From Acrasis kona (Eukaryota; Heterolobosea; Eutetramitea; Acrasida; Acrasidae): a stretch of DNA of 64,000 nucleotides. Where the stretch lies: contig JAOPGA020001738.1 in assembly GCA_026419775.2 (NCBI GenBank), positions 1 to 64,000 on the forward strand, in the 5' to 3' direction. The position numbers and the translations under genes are program-made. The notes beneath the pieces are model-generated. The model made no database searches. It saw only the letters and a program-made list of their open reading frames with translations, and was not told where the DNA came from. Shown here one piece after another: positions 20,201 through 28,965 of the stretch; within the stretch, counting starts at the first letter, position 1; each line of letters opens with the position of its first letter.

Positions 20201-21164
20201 TGCGAAAGATACCACATGTACGAGTGTCGCTGAGGTACTAAAAGGTGGATGGGGACCAAACGGAGGAGGATGCTGCTGGAAGAAAGGATTCGGAGTGCCA
20301 TTAAAGAACTCATTTGTTAACCTTTACCTTCCTACATACAACAACAACAAGGTTGCTGAAGACAAATCGCTCCTCGTATCATACCTTCGCCCTAAAAACA
20401 GCTTCACTCAAACAAGAGGTGTTGATTACCCTGGAAATGATATCACTTGTCTAACCAACCTCGAACCAGTCACTCAATGTTTAGATGCTTGTGCCAAAGA
20501 TAGCAAGTGTGTCGGTGTTGCTGAGGTATTAAAAGGTGGATGGGCACCAAACGGCGGTGGCTGTTGCTGGAAGAGTGGATTAGGCGCAGCAAGTAAGAAC
20601 GCGCTAGTCAACTGGTATGTACCCACTCAAAACAAGAATCAAGTAGATGTATCTAGAAACTGGAAGTACGTACCAAGATACGACCATGGAGGAGGGGATA
20701 TCAATTGTTATAACGATGGAAGAGACGTTTCTAGCTGTGCGTACGAGTGTAACAACGATCCTAAATGTATTGGAGTAAATGAAGTCACTTTAGGTGTTTG
20801 GTCAGATACTACATCAGGATGCTGCACAAAGAGCAGCATTTACAACCAAAATGTTGTTGGAAATCCTCAACTTCCTTCAAACAAGAGAGTCAACTTTTGG
20901 GTAGCTTCAAAGATTGCCGGCTGGGACAAGACGCCATCGTTTGATCACGGAGGAGATGATATCAAATGCTTTGTAGATGGATCAAGCGTTGGAAGATGTG
21001 CAAGAGTTTGCAATGCTGATGCTAGATGCAATAGCTATAACGTTGTGAAACCTGGACCAACTGCTTGGGGAAATGCATCTGGATGCTGCCTCAAAACAGT
21101 AGGTAGCAATGGAGCACCAAGAGATGACAGAGTTGACTTCTTTGCGGCGAAAACTTTCAAATAA
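17286..21164 (+). CDS. Secreted PAN/apple-like repeat protein with a mucin-like stalk
   Basis: Single exon of 1292 residues, beginning with a signal peptide (about 1-20). Residues about 90-320 are rich in Thr, Ser, Pro and Ala, including several copies of a SVPTTKTVAPT unit; such regions are usually heavily O-glycosylated. Two almost identical apple/PAN-like modules follow (about 325-410 and 435-520; cysteine pattern ACC...VCASLPQCKGF). A module of about 140 residues then resembles a beta-trefoil fold. The C-terminal half holds seven related cysteine modules of the type DYPGNDIxCL...CLDACAKDxxCVGV...GGGCC. PAN/apple modules bind sugars or proteins, so a role in adhesion, cyst wall or matrix is likely but inferred. 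There is no GPI signal or TM segment at the C-terminus. Confidence 0.85.
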   Translation: MSRIHTVLIAVLCLFVFTVCKKCSSSRINVHDGTKNTVASVECVLSSAKQCEPSSKSLSSNLYLQGENFEIDTECFYEKLKVCTKETTPPKPTSTLQVTATVTRNPTQEPTKTVTIKPTPNLVPSTKAPIATDSNQSTTKSSVLTTSAPDERNTPTTNIPAMAKPQTTELSSNTKVQTNTANPATTEISGAEKTIVSSPSSSKSTTEPKSTASVPNTKTAAPTSTSSALATTSVPTTKTVAPTTTSSAPATTSVPTTKAVAPTATSSAPTSTSSAPATTSVPTTKTVAPTATSSAPTSTSSAPATTSVPTTKTVAPTVAASAPIVSYTTYTNKVINGNDFNVKSADEMNEACCTRVKVSSKADIDRAKSVCASLPQCKGFVLNPSKTWITLKSTGSQGLSDDFSGWESYTIEKAVSTTAPIATTSAPIATTSAPIVSYTTYTNKVINGNDFNVKSADEMNEACCTRVKVSSKADIDRAKSVCASLPQCKGFALNPSKTWITLKSIGSQGLSDDFSGWESYTVDTASTTSAPTSTTAPKTVTTSAPVVTYKTLSVGGTYSIRLAANNNAALRVNFNKLDLVDQTTDLLVNSYHRFSHVIRQGATPNSFRFENPLHTNYFLSSKNNILQLLKDDGSDQFKQGSTFNLVNADNQFVYLQNVYDKKYVQFASGGAVFNALDANKNNQYQFVINQEKNATSSEIERATNIGSIIGNSPTIYDALYQEDFVGENLGCLQNGESTQECINKCDLDSKCVAVVQILPDFWGAGSKGGCCWMNALPSTSQNVVQTRGVDYPGNDIKCLTNHEPVSQCLDACAKDNTCVGVVEVLNGGWGPNGGGCCLKNSFGNPLKNQFVNYYATPAKTSNFVLTKGLDYPGNDINCLRNNEPVSQCLDACARDGRCVGAVEVLKGLWGPESGGCCWKNGLGAASKNSLVNWYAAPSTVNKFVVTKGLDYPGNDITCLTNNEPVSQCLEACAKDTTCTSVAEVLKGGWGPNGGGCCWKKGFGVPLKNSFVNLYLPTYNNNKVAEDKSLLVSYLRPKNSFTQTRGVDYPGNDITCLTNLEPVTQCLDACAKDSKCVGVAEVLKGGWAPNGGGCCWKSGLGAASKNALVNWYVPTQNKNQVDVSRNWKYVPRYDHGGGDINCYNDGRDVSSCAYECNNDPKCIGVNEVTLGVWSDTTSGCCTKSSIYNQNVVGNPQLPSNKRVNFWVASKIAGWDKTPSFDHGGDDIKCFVDGSSVGRCARVCNADARCNSYNVVKPGPTAWGNASGCCLKTVGSNGAPRDDRVDFFAAKTFK
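17921..18243 (+). repeat. Thr/Ser/Pro-coding tandem repeats
   Basis: Several units of roughly 60-80 bp, each containing ACATCTGTACCAACTACCAA or a close variant, encode the mucin-like stalk. Confidence 0.8.
18244..18848 (+). repeat. Recent 272-bp tandem duplication
   Basis: 18244-18515 and 18577-18848 align without gaps and differ at three positions by eye (about 1%). The duplication doubles one PAN-like module in frame. Confidence 0.9.
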
Positions 21165-21531
21165 AAATGATGTTTAGCAAACTGTTGTCATTCATATTCC
21201 GTTAAAATTCTTTCTTTTTTAATGTACACCTCAACCCAGAAATTGATTTTATTGTAAATTGAATAATAACTTAAAAATCGGCTGCGGCGCTTTTCCACGG
21301 CCGCTGTGATGTGACAACCGGACGTATGACGTTTTCAAGAAAAGAAAAAGATGTCTTGCGGCTAAAGTGCAATTTGAAACTAGAAGATGTCACCGTTTTA
21401 ATTCATAGATAATACTTCTGTTTAGGTGCACTGCGGAGTGGAATAACGGGAATCCGTGACGTTGATAGACAAGGCTATGGAACGTCGTTTTGATTTCAGA
21501 CGAGAACTTCTATTTCTTCACAACAAAGAAC
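21165..21531. other. Intergenic stretch with a GC-rich patch
   Basis: Mostly AT-rich. Around 21280-21310 lies a GC-rich inverted motif (GCGGCGC / GGCCGC) that could be part of the promoter of the downstream gene. A 28-codon frame from the ATG at 21327 is too short to call. Confidence 0.35.
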
Positions 21532-22760
21532 ATGAACGAAACCATCACCCTACCCGATGGTTTTTTAAACAATATAAAGACAAACAAAGGTGTCACCCTC
21601 GGTGAAATTAACAAAAGACATAAGATCCTCTTAATGTTTTTAAGGTAAGGTCTTCCATTATGAATCGAACCAACATTGATTAGGTTAGTATATGTACAAC
21701 AGTGCGTTAATAATCTACAGACACACGAAATGTCTTTTTTGTAAAGAAGCTTTGAAAGACATTTCAGAAGCATACCTACCACTCATTCAACATAACACCG
21801 TACCAATAGTTGTACACATTGAAACACCAGAGTTCTTCTCCAAGTTTATAACAAAGGTACAGCATTTCAACAAGAAAATACATTTGTTCAACATTATAGT
21901 TTGCAGATGGGGACGCCATTATGCTCAATTTACTTTCTGCTTATGACAAAGACTTTGTCTTGTCCAAGCAATTCAGAATTGTATCTGCGAACGATAACCT
22001 AAAAGAAATGCTCCGTAATTTACCTACAACCATAAAAAGAGCAGCACAAACAGGATACACTCAAAATCCCCTTACAGCAAACTCTGGACCTGATCCCGGT
22101 AGAATTCCATCGTTGTTCATTATTGAACAAGGAAAGATTGTCAACGAACATCGTCATCGTCACATTGGAGAAAGACCAGATTACATAAAGTTCATGATTG
22201 ATCCAGAAAATTACGGACTACAAATCGACACTGCACCAGTATCCAGAGATATGTTTTGTGATGGTGTTTATTGTGAAATGAGGAGACCAGAGAAGAAAAA
22301 GGAGAAGAATGAGGAAAAAAAGAGTCCAACCAACTCCTATAGTTGTCTACCCGCTCCCAGGGAAATTGTTGTTGAGACTCTTACCCTCCAAGATGTTTTA
22401 TCTGACACGAAAAAGATTCGGTTCTTTCATGTGTTTGCCGCACGTTCGCAAGCATCAGAGAATGTGATGTTTATTCAGCAAGTGAATAAAAGGTACAAGA
22501 GAGATGACCAGTTGGAAAGGGAGAGGGTTGCCAAAAATATATTCGAAGTGTTTTTTGACTCTGAATCTCTTCTTGAGCTTAATGTCAAGCAATCTAGTAA
22601 AAATAACGTTATGAAGAGATTTGAAGAGGAAGGTCCTGTAATTGATTTGTTTGATGATATTGCGAGGGATATTGAAAATCATGTTCTTGTTCATCTTTTT
22701 GCGCTATTTACTGACTCTGATTGTTATACTGATATGATAATGAAGACACAATCTGTGTAA
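21532..22760 (+). CDS. Peroxiredoxin-like (PRXL2/AhpC-TSA) domain fused to an RGS domain
   Basis: Three exons (21532-21644, 21721-21856, 21900-22760) with introns of 76 and 43 nt encode 369 residues. Residues about 20-190 form a thioredoxin-fold domain of the PRXL2 type, with LMFLRH followed by C42-L-F-C45, a CxxC redox motif, and a C-terminal region ending in the pattern GRIPSLFIIEQGKIV. A Lys/Glu-rich linker leads to residues about 242-362, which read as an RGS domain: LTLQDVLSD, FFHVFA, ENVMFIQQVNKRYK and a helix with FFDSESLLELNV. RGS domains speed GTP hydrolysis by G-alpha subunits. The fusion suggests redox control of G-protein signalling, which is inference. The 76-nt intron was chosen because only this junction keeps the frame and restores the LRH-x-x-C context. 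Confidence 0.85.
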
Positions 22761-22895
22761 TGGTTGTATTTCTAATAAAATTTTATATACCGCCAAGCTC
22801 TGTTGTTTTTAAAGTAGCTTTCAGTTCAGTTTTCCCGTTCATCTCGATCATAGTGTTGTTACAAATTTTAGCAGTTGACCAACACCTTGTTAACA

Positions 22896-23685
22896 ATGTC
22901 CATTACCCTTCACATCGATCAAACGAAAGACTCAATCGCCCTTCAACATTACGTAGAATTAGTTAAAGATTCTTTACAAAGTACCGTAACACTACAAAAG
23001 TCTGAGGCACAAGGAGGTCCAATTCTAAAAGATGGTGACAAGCAACTCGCCGGCGCACTCACAATTGCTAGATACTTGAACAGACTTGTATCAAGCAAAA
23101 GTGATTTTGTAGAAAAGAACGCTGTCACAAGAGAGGCGCCCATTGCTACCCCATACGTAAGTTTATAAAGCGTCAAATAATGTTTATACAATCTAGATCA
23201 CTCAATGGGTATCATTCAGTCAAGTCGAAACTCAAACTTTACCAAGCAAGGATGTATTTGATTTGATCGAACAGAGCATTTCATCCTCTACTTATATTGT
23301 AGGCAACAGCATCTCACTAGCCGACATTTTTGTATATGTCTACGTTCATAGTTTATTGGTAAGCATGTGCTTTTTATTTGTTCTATTCACATCTCTCCAG
23401 AAGGATTTCACACCCGAACAGAGCAACTCTTATCCAAACTTTGTTCGTTGGTTTAACTTAATCCAACACTATGAAGCATACAGTGAAAAATTCTTACCTC
23501 TCATCCACTTTGATCAACACCAAGAAGAATTCAAACACCGCGAAATAATGGAACCACAAGTTGCACGGGCTCCCAAACAACCAAAAGATCAGGCAGCAAA
23601 AGAGCAACAACCAGCTAAAGGAAAAGGCAAATCAAAAGAACAACCAAAGGAGCAACCAAAGGAACAATCACAAGACAAAGTATAA
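22896..23685 (+). CDS. GST-C domain protein, probable aminoacyl-tRNA synthetase cofactor (EEF1E1/AIMP3- or Arc1-like)
   Basis: Three exons (22896-23156, 23197-23358, 23401-23685), introns 40 and 42 nt, 235 residues. Residues about 80-180 form a glutathione-transferase C-terminal helical fold with the motif YIVGNSISLADIFVYVYVHS and later YPNFVRWFNLIQHY, very close to the pattern of EEF1E1/AIMP3 and of the GST-like parts of Arc1, MetRS and GluRS. There are no catalytic GST residues. The last 50 residues are rich in Lys, Gln and Pro and may bind RNA. The role is probably scaffolding or tRNA delivery in a multi-synthetase complex; which family member it is cannot be decided by eye. Confidence 0.78.
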
Positions 23686-23775
23686 AAAACATTTATTTAA
23701 CATTCTCTTGCACTCTTGTTGTTTTGAATAGTTGTTGTTTACAATCAACTTGTCTGATATTGACATAAAACGTCC

Positions 23776-25347
23776 ATGAACGCACTAAGAATAAGTAATC
23801 TTTCTCATCTATGGGATGATGTATGCAACTTGATTATAAGGCCTCAAAGGTAATTAACCACTTACTTCTTGTTGCATAAAATTCTAGATGTGTTTATGAA
23901 CCGAGTGTGGCACTTGGACCACGGCTGTTCACCCTTGGCAATAAAATTTTCGAAAGAAAAGATTTTGATATATCCAATAAAAGAGGTTTGAAATTGCAAT
24001 GCAGCCATTATCAACCTATCGAGACTCAACGCGCGGCGGAAAAGTATAACAGAAAACCACTTTTATATACTAATCTTAAAAAGATTGCCCTGCGTGATTT
24101 ACTGTCATGGAAACTGTGGTTCTCGATGCGATGCTCTTGATGCAGTACAAGTACTACTTCCCTACAAGTAAGTTCTCAAGTTCAAGACCACTTACACTTG
24201 TAAGTATAACAGTGTTGGCATTTGACTTTTCTGGATCAGGAATGTCGGAAGGTGATTACGTTTCTCTTGGATTTTTCGAACAGCAAGATGTTCATGCAGT
24301 TGTTGAATATTTATGGGCAAGTAAACGTGTTTCTAGAGTTGGTCTTTGGGGTCGCAGCATGGGCGCCGCAACAAGTATAATGTACAGTAGTATGGATACT
24401 TCCATAGCAGGAATAGTTGTAGATTCTCCATTTGTATCCCTCGAAGAATTAATACAAGAGTTGGTTTTAAGCAACCAAGCATGGGTCCCTCGTAAATTAA
24501 TAAAAGTTGGTGTTGGAGTTATGAAAAGATCTATACAAAGTCGTGCCGGTTTTAATATACGAGAAAACTGCCCAATAGAAAAGGCTAGTAAATGTTTTGT
24601 TCCTTGTTTGTTTGCACATGCAGAAGGTGATGACTTTATTAGAATACATCATTCAGAAAAACTCTATGAAGCATATAGTGGCGATAAAAATTTGATTCGG
24701 TTTGAGGGGGACCACAATTCAGAGAGGCCAGATTTCTTCTATGACTCCGTTTGCATATTCTTTTATAACACATTGATATCAAATGATCCAAGTACGTTAT
24801 TCTTTTTGTTGTTGAAGTTAATTTTATTAGACCTCGACAATGTACAGAGTCAGCCAAAGGGATCTGTGGCGCATACTATGGGAGTAGGAGTCGAAACAGC
24901 AAAAGGCAAGGCCATGGCGGAGGAGGACAGTTCGAGCGGAGTTTCCGAGCCAGAGGGCGAGGAACTAGTTATCGACCCCACAACATCAAAAGGACGAAAG
25001 CAAAGGGAACTACTTGGTGTTGGTGTTGACGAGTCCATCGGTACATTACCACAATCTCCACATTCCGAGCAGATGCACATTCCATCGCACAACTCACTAG
25101 TGGACCATCACGACCCTGAGGAGCAAAAACTAGAGGAAGAATATTTGATGAGGGCGTTAATTGAAAGTAAGTAACCACCCCACCTTATAATTTATAACTC
25201 CGATAAGGTGTGAAAGATGAGATGAAGGTTTGTAAAGAAGACGAGTCCGAAGTGCTTCGAAATCGGCTACAGGAATTGAAACAACAAGCACTGTCACAAG
25301 GGATAATCCTACAGGACGAAAAAGATGGAATTTATCCCCACTTCTAA
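23776..25347 (+). CDS. Alpha/beta hydrolase with a C-terminal ubiquitin-interacting motif
   Basis: Six exons (23776-23849, 23888-24043, 24084-24167, 24205-24791, 24831-25166, 25208-25347), introns 37-41 nt, 458 residues. The fold is of the serine aminopeptidase S33-like group: oxyanion region CHGNCGSR at about 85-91, DFSGSGMSEGDY, nucleophile elbow GRSMG near 154-158 (Ser as nucleophile), an acidic residue in AEGDDFI, and a His in EGDHN. The C-terminal tail has E-E-E-Y-L-M-R-A-L-I-E-S, an almost perfect UIM consensus, near residues 400-414. Plant and protist relatives share the N-terminal IIRPxR...GPRLF part. The substrate is unknown; the UIM implies recruitment to ubiquitinated proteins. Exon junctions were fixed by frame and by the conserved hydrolase motifs. 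Confidence 0.85.
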
Positions 25348-25443
25348 ATAAAGATCTTAGTTGTTGTAAATTTTGTTTTAAAAGGAGCTCCTTTTTAATC
25401 TGATCAACCTCGGAAATTGATTCCAACCGCTGTCTGTGCGAAA

Positions 25444-26622
25444 ATGAACGTGGATCTTTGTGCGGAGTACCTGGTAGAGAGCGTGATTTTTCTCGTTCTC
25501 TCATACATAATCCTCACTCCCGTTTATTATATTTGGAGGCTACTATCAGACCCTCTACATGATGTGTGGCCACTAAGCGATACCGAAATGTTCTCAAAAA
25601 GACGAACAGCTGGCAAGATCCCTCCATTCTACCCTAACGGATGGTTTAAAGTTTGTGACTCGTCAAGTTTGAAGAAGGGTGAGAGTCGTAATTTAGAGAT
25701 TTTAGGGCAGAGTCTAGTTGTTTTCAGAGGAATGGATGGTAAGGCGTCCGTACTCGATGCTTATTGCCCTCATCTTGGAGCAAACATGGGTGTAACGGCG
25801 AGTGTGAAGGGTAACTGCCTTGAATGTCCATTCCACGGATGGCAGTTTGATCATACAGGAAAGTGCACACACATACCATACAGCGATGCAAGCATCCCCG
25901 ATCAAGCAAAAGTTCGCTCGTGGCCAGTTAGCGAGAAGAACGGCATGATTCATGTATTCCATCATGTAGATGAAGTTGAGCCCTATTGGGAAGTTCCGGA
26001 TATTCCTCAGATTGAAAATGGAGAGTTTATTTGCCACGGAAGGTTTGAGTGCTACATTCGCGCGCATTGCCAAGAGGTCCCTGAAAACGGACCTGATGTT
26101 GCACATTTAAACGTTCTTCATCAACCTATGGTCACCTGGATGCCAAGCTCCTGGATTCAACACGTATGGAATGCTTCATACGTACCCGGTAAAGACAAGG
26201 ACCAATACTTTAGTAACGTTAGAGTTCAGCAGCAGTTGCAAATATTCGGAAAAAATGTTCCAGGATCTGCAACCGACGGAAAGATTAGACAAATCGGACC
26301 TGCTCTTGTCCACATGCCTTTACAATTGAGCGTAGGAAACCTTGTTGTGATTGAGAGTGTCACTCCAGTAGAGCCGCTGCTTCAAAAGGTAGAACATGTG
26401 GTTTATGGCCCAAAGTTCCCACTGTACAGACCCATTTGTAAATTCATATTGAGAGCCTTTAGTGGTCAATTCGTCAGAGACGTTCATATTTGGAACAATA
26501 AACAATTCCACCATAATCCTGTGCTGGTCAAGGGTGATGGACCGATCGCTCAATTCAGAAGATGGTACAGTCAGTTCTATTGTGATAACAGCAAGAGAGG
26601 TGATCAAGATTTGAGTTGGTAA
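25444..26622 (+). CDS. Rieske-type cholesterol 7-desaturase (DAF-36/Neverland family)
   Basis: Single exon of 392 residues. Residues about 10-33 are a TM anchor. The Rieske [2Fe-2S] site is C108-P-H110 and C128-P-F-H131 (C-x-H-x17-C-x2-H). The mononuclear iron site lies in PENGPDVAHLNVLH, about residues 211-224, matching the D-x2-H-x4-H ligand set of the family. The motif GKIPPFYPNGWFKVCDS before the Rieske domain is typical of DAF-36/Neverland and of the ciliate DES7 desaturase. These enzymes convert cholesterol to 7-dehydrocholesterol using oxygen and NAD(P)H at the ER. The ATG at 25444 is the first in frame and sits just before the anchor. Confidence 0.93.
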   Translation: MNVDLCAEYLVESVIFLVLSYIILTPVYYIWRLLSDPLHDVWPLSDTEMFSKRRTAGKIPPFYPNGWFKVCDSSSLKKGESRNLEILGQSLVVFRGMDGKASVLDAYCPHLGANMGVTASVKGNCLECPFHGWQFDHTGKCTHIPYSDASIPDQAKVRSWPVSEKNGMIHVFHHVDEVEPYWEVPDIPQIENGEFICHGRFECYIRAHCQEVPENGPDVAHLNVLHQPMVTWMPSSWIQHVWNASYVPGKDKDQYFSNVRVQQQLQIFGKNVPGSATDGKIRQIGPALVHMPLQLSVGNLVVIESVTPVEPLLQKVEHVVYGPKFPLYRPICKFILRAFSGQFVRDVHIWNNKQFHHNPVLVKGDGPIAQFRRWYSQFYCDNSKRGDQDLSW

Positions 26623-26717
26623 TAAATTGTTTTTTAACTTGGTGTGTTAATTCTTTTGTGTTGTCTGCTCAACCAAAATTTAACTTGCAATTGCACATAA
26701 TTTTGTAAAGAGGAGAA

Positions 26718-27506
26718 ATGGATCATGATGACATTGAGGTTGTTGATAATGATGGAGATGAAGATTGGGAGGACGTTGACAGTGAGGAGGAACAAGATAT
26801 TGAAAGGTTTCTCCAAAAGGAGAAAAACAGGATAAAACCCAATTTTGATAGTACTTTAAAGTGGCACAATTCAGTGATTCACGCAGTTCAAATCATACCA
26901 ACTGGATATCACTCCTATCGAACTCAAGAAAAAGTAAGATGGACTGATTGCCGAACCATTGTTCAGTTTCAAGTTCCTTCGGACCAAGCACAACACAACC
27001 TACTTTATTTTGAAATAACTTTGACAGCAGTACCAGCTCGTGGCCTGCCCATAGTTGGTATTGGTCTATCGCCCTTCGGATACCGTGACGCCATGACCGG
27101 GTGGTATGATGGTTCTATCGGGTACCACTCTGACGACGGATTCGTATTTAATAACAGGTCATATGAATCAAGTGATAATCTAATTGCAAAATTTGGGTTA
27201 AATGATACAGTTGGTTTGTTGTGGGACCTAAGAGAGGGAGCGGTCTCCTTCACGTGGAATGGTAAACCAAAAAGAACATTTAGAAATCAAAATTTTAAAA
27301 GATTATATCAAAAGAAATATTACCCATGCGTAACGACCAACAGAAATATTTCTTTTAAGGTAAATTTTGGTGAGGACCCTAAAAATCCTTTCGAGTGGAA
27401 GGAGTTTAGACAATATTATTTGGCGTTTGCTTCATTCAGGAATAACTTGAGAAGATTGGCCACGGGTCAAAAATATACTGACATCAACATTAATGTTCAA
27501 AATTAA
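26718..27506 (+). CDS. SPRY-domain protein
   Basis: Single exon of 262 residues. The first 40 residues are highly acidic (DDIEVVDNDGDEDWEDVD). Residues about 85-215 form a SPRY domain: LLYFEITL, GIGLSPFG, GWYDGSIGYHSDDGFVF and VGLLWDLREGAVSFTWNG follow the family strands in order. SPRY domains bind partner peptides and are often parts of ubiquitin ligases (RanBPM/GID, Ash2L, SPSB). No LisH, CTLH, SOCS or RING is present here, so the pathway cannot be named. Confidence 0.85.
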   Translation: MDHDDIEVVDNDGDEDWEDVDSEEEQDIERFLQKEKNRIKPNFDSTLKWHNSVIHAVQIIPTGYHSYRTQEKVRWTDCRTIVQFQVPSDQAQHNLLYFEITLTAVPARGLPIVGIGLSPFGYRDAMTGWYDGSIGYHSDDGFVFNNRSYESSDNLIAKFGLNDTVGLLWDLREGAVSFTWNGKPKRTFRNQNFKRLYQKKYYPCVTTNRNISFKVNFGEDPKNPFEWKEFRQYYLAFASFRNNLRRLATGQKYTDININVQN

Positions 27507-27715
27507 GAATGATTTCATAATCTCTGGTCCATGGCATCAATATACATTGAGGGATTCAGATTCTAAGAAGAGTTGGAGTACATTCGTGGTCAAGGGATTA
27601 GAACCCAAGATGGTGCTGCAATTTAAGCAAATAAATTAAATGGTTTTTAAAATATCTCTTCTTACGTTTGTGTGCTTAGAAGATCAACATTTGTAGGTTA
27701 TTTTTAATAAGTATT

Positions 27716-28052
27716 TTATTTTTGGTAAATAGGATGTATAAAGCAGTGTTGAGGTGGAACCGCTTGCCAACTTGGAGCTTCCTGGGTTTGCCTGATGGCC
27801 TTGTCTAGGGTGGATTTGATTACATGCATGATGGATTTGCAGGCCTCATAAATCATCTCCTGCTGGTCAATGGTAGAGATGTATCAGATTTACCTCGTAA
27901 TGAACACAGTTTGCTTTTCTTGAATGCAGGGCCTCCTGTTTTGCTTCAAAGCTTTGTCTAGTGCGAATGAATTGTGTTCATGATGTATGTCTCGTGTATA
28001 ACTTATTCTTCCTATACACTTTCTGCCACGGACTCAAGTGATTCTTGTTCAT
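27716..28052 (-). CDS. Small spliced protein of unknown function
   Basis: Model of three exons (28003-28052, 27894-27957, 27716-27862), introns 45 and 31 nt, 86 residues. The frame is kept throughout and the product reads like protein: LSPWQKVYRKNK, FEAKQEALHSRKANC and a tail with APSWQAVPPQHC. Three cysteines and the size suggest a small mitochondrial or intermembrane-space protein, but it does not show a regular twin CX9C pattern, so I do not assign it. The second intron could also end 3 nt further on, removing one Gln. Its start lies 92 bp from the start of the divergent MYND gene. Confidence 0.5.
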
Positions 28053-28144
28053 GGGTGATTGAGTTGGTTGAGTTCGTTGGATTGATGAGATTTCTGAATG
28101 AATAAGTTGTTTATTACAAGATTCCAAGACAATAGACACCAATA

Positions 28145-28888
28145 ATGAGGCACTTGTTCTACATCACAATGCTACTCCAGTTGAATATGGTCACAAAATC
28201 CCGCTATTATTATCGGAAATTCAGAAAAATGTGTGAGGAGCACGGACCAGGTTTCATCTACATTCAGTTTGATGGTTTGACACATGCGACATCCTCGGAG
28301 AACATACCAATATATTTTGTTAAAATATCAGACGCGGGGAAATTTTTTGGAGTGTTTGACGATGTTGGACAATTTCCACGGGAGCTAACCAACTTCGATC
28401 TTGGTTTTGTTGCTGTACATAGATTTTTACTTGTAACAGAAGACAATCCAGCTAAACATTACACCAGCACCTATACAGTGCATGATGACTCTCAAGTAGA
28501 ACTACTTCTTCTTCTTCGAGAGGCTTTAGACAATAATTCATCTTTTTCAATGGGCACACTTGAAGTCGAGAACATGGATTTCGGACCAAACACCATACAA
28601 TACTATTTTTTCGAAGAAGGAAACTTTTCACAAACATTTTCGAAGGAAATCACATTGTTAACCGATGATAAACATTATATACCATCATGGGCTAGATGTC
28701 AGAATTGTGGCGAGAAAGAATGTGACACACCCAAATTAATGAGATGCTCTGGTTGTAAAGTAACGCCTTACTGCAGCACAAAATGTCAGTCTGAACATTG
28801 GAAGATTCATAAACACATTTGCAATGAAATCAAAGAAAACATTGTCGAAAACAAAAATACGCTTATAAGCTTACCTAATAAAAAATAA
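28145..28888 (+). CDS. MYND-type zinc finger protein
   Basis: Single exon of 247 residues. The N-terminal 180 residues match no family I can name. Residues about 185-225 form a MYND finger: CQNCGEKEC...MRCSGCKVTPYCSTKCQSEHW, then KIHKHIC, with the expected Cys/His spacing for two zinc ions. MYND fingers bind proline-containing peptides in partner proteins. The first 20 residues are hydrophobic and could act as a signal sequence, which would be odd for a MYND protein; a later Met (M15) might be the real start. Confidence 0.8.
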   Translation: MRHLFYITMLLQLNMVTKSRYYYRKFRKMCEEHGPGFIYIQFDGLTHATSSENIPIYFVKISDAGKFFGVFDDVGQFPRELTNFDLGFVAVHRFLLVTEDNPAKHYTSTYTVHDDSQVELLLLLREALDNNSSFSMGTLEVENMDFGPNTIQYYFFEEGNFSQTFSKEITLLTDDKHYIPSWARCQNCGEKECDTPKLMRCSGCKVTPYCSTKCQSEHWKIHKHICNEIKENIVENKNTLISLPNKK

Positions 28889-28965
28889 GAAGAATAAACT
28901 ATTTGTATTTTAATTTGACGCCACATCTTCAGCAAAGTCTTATTTATAAAAAATATTTGTAACTT

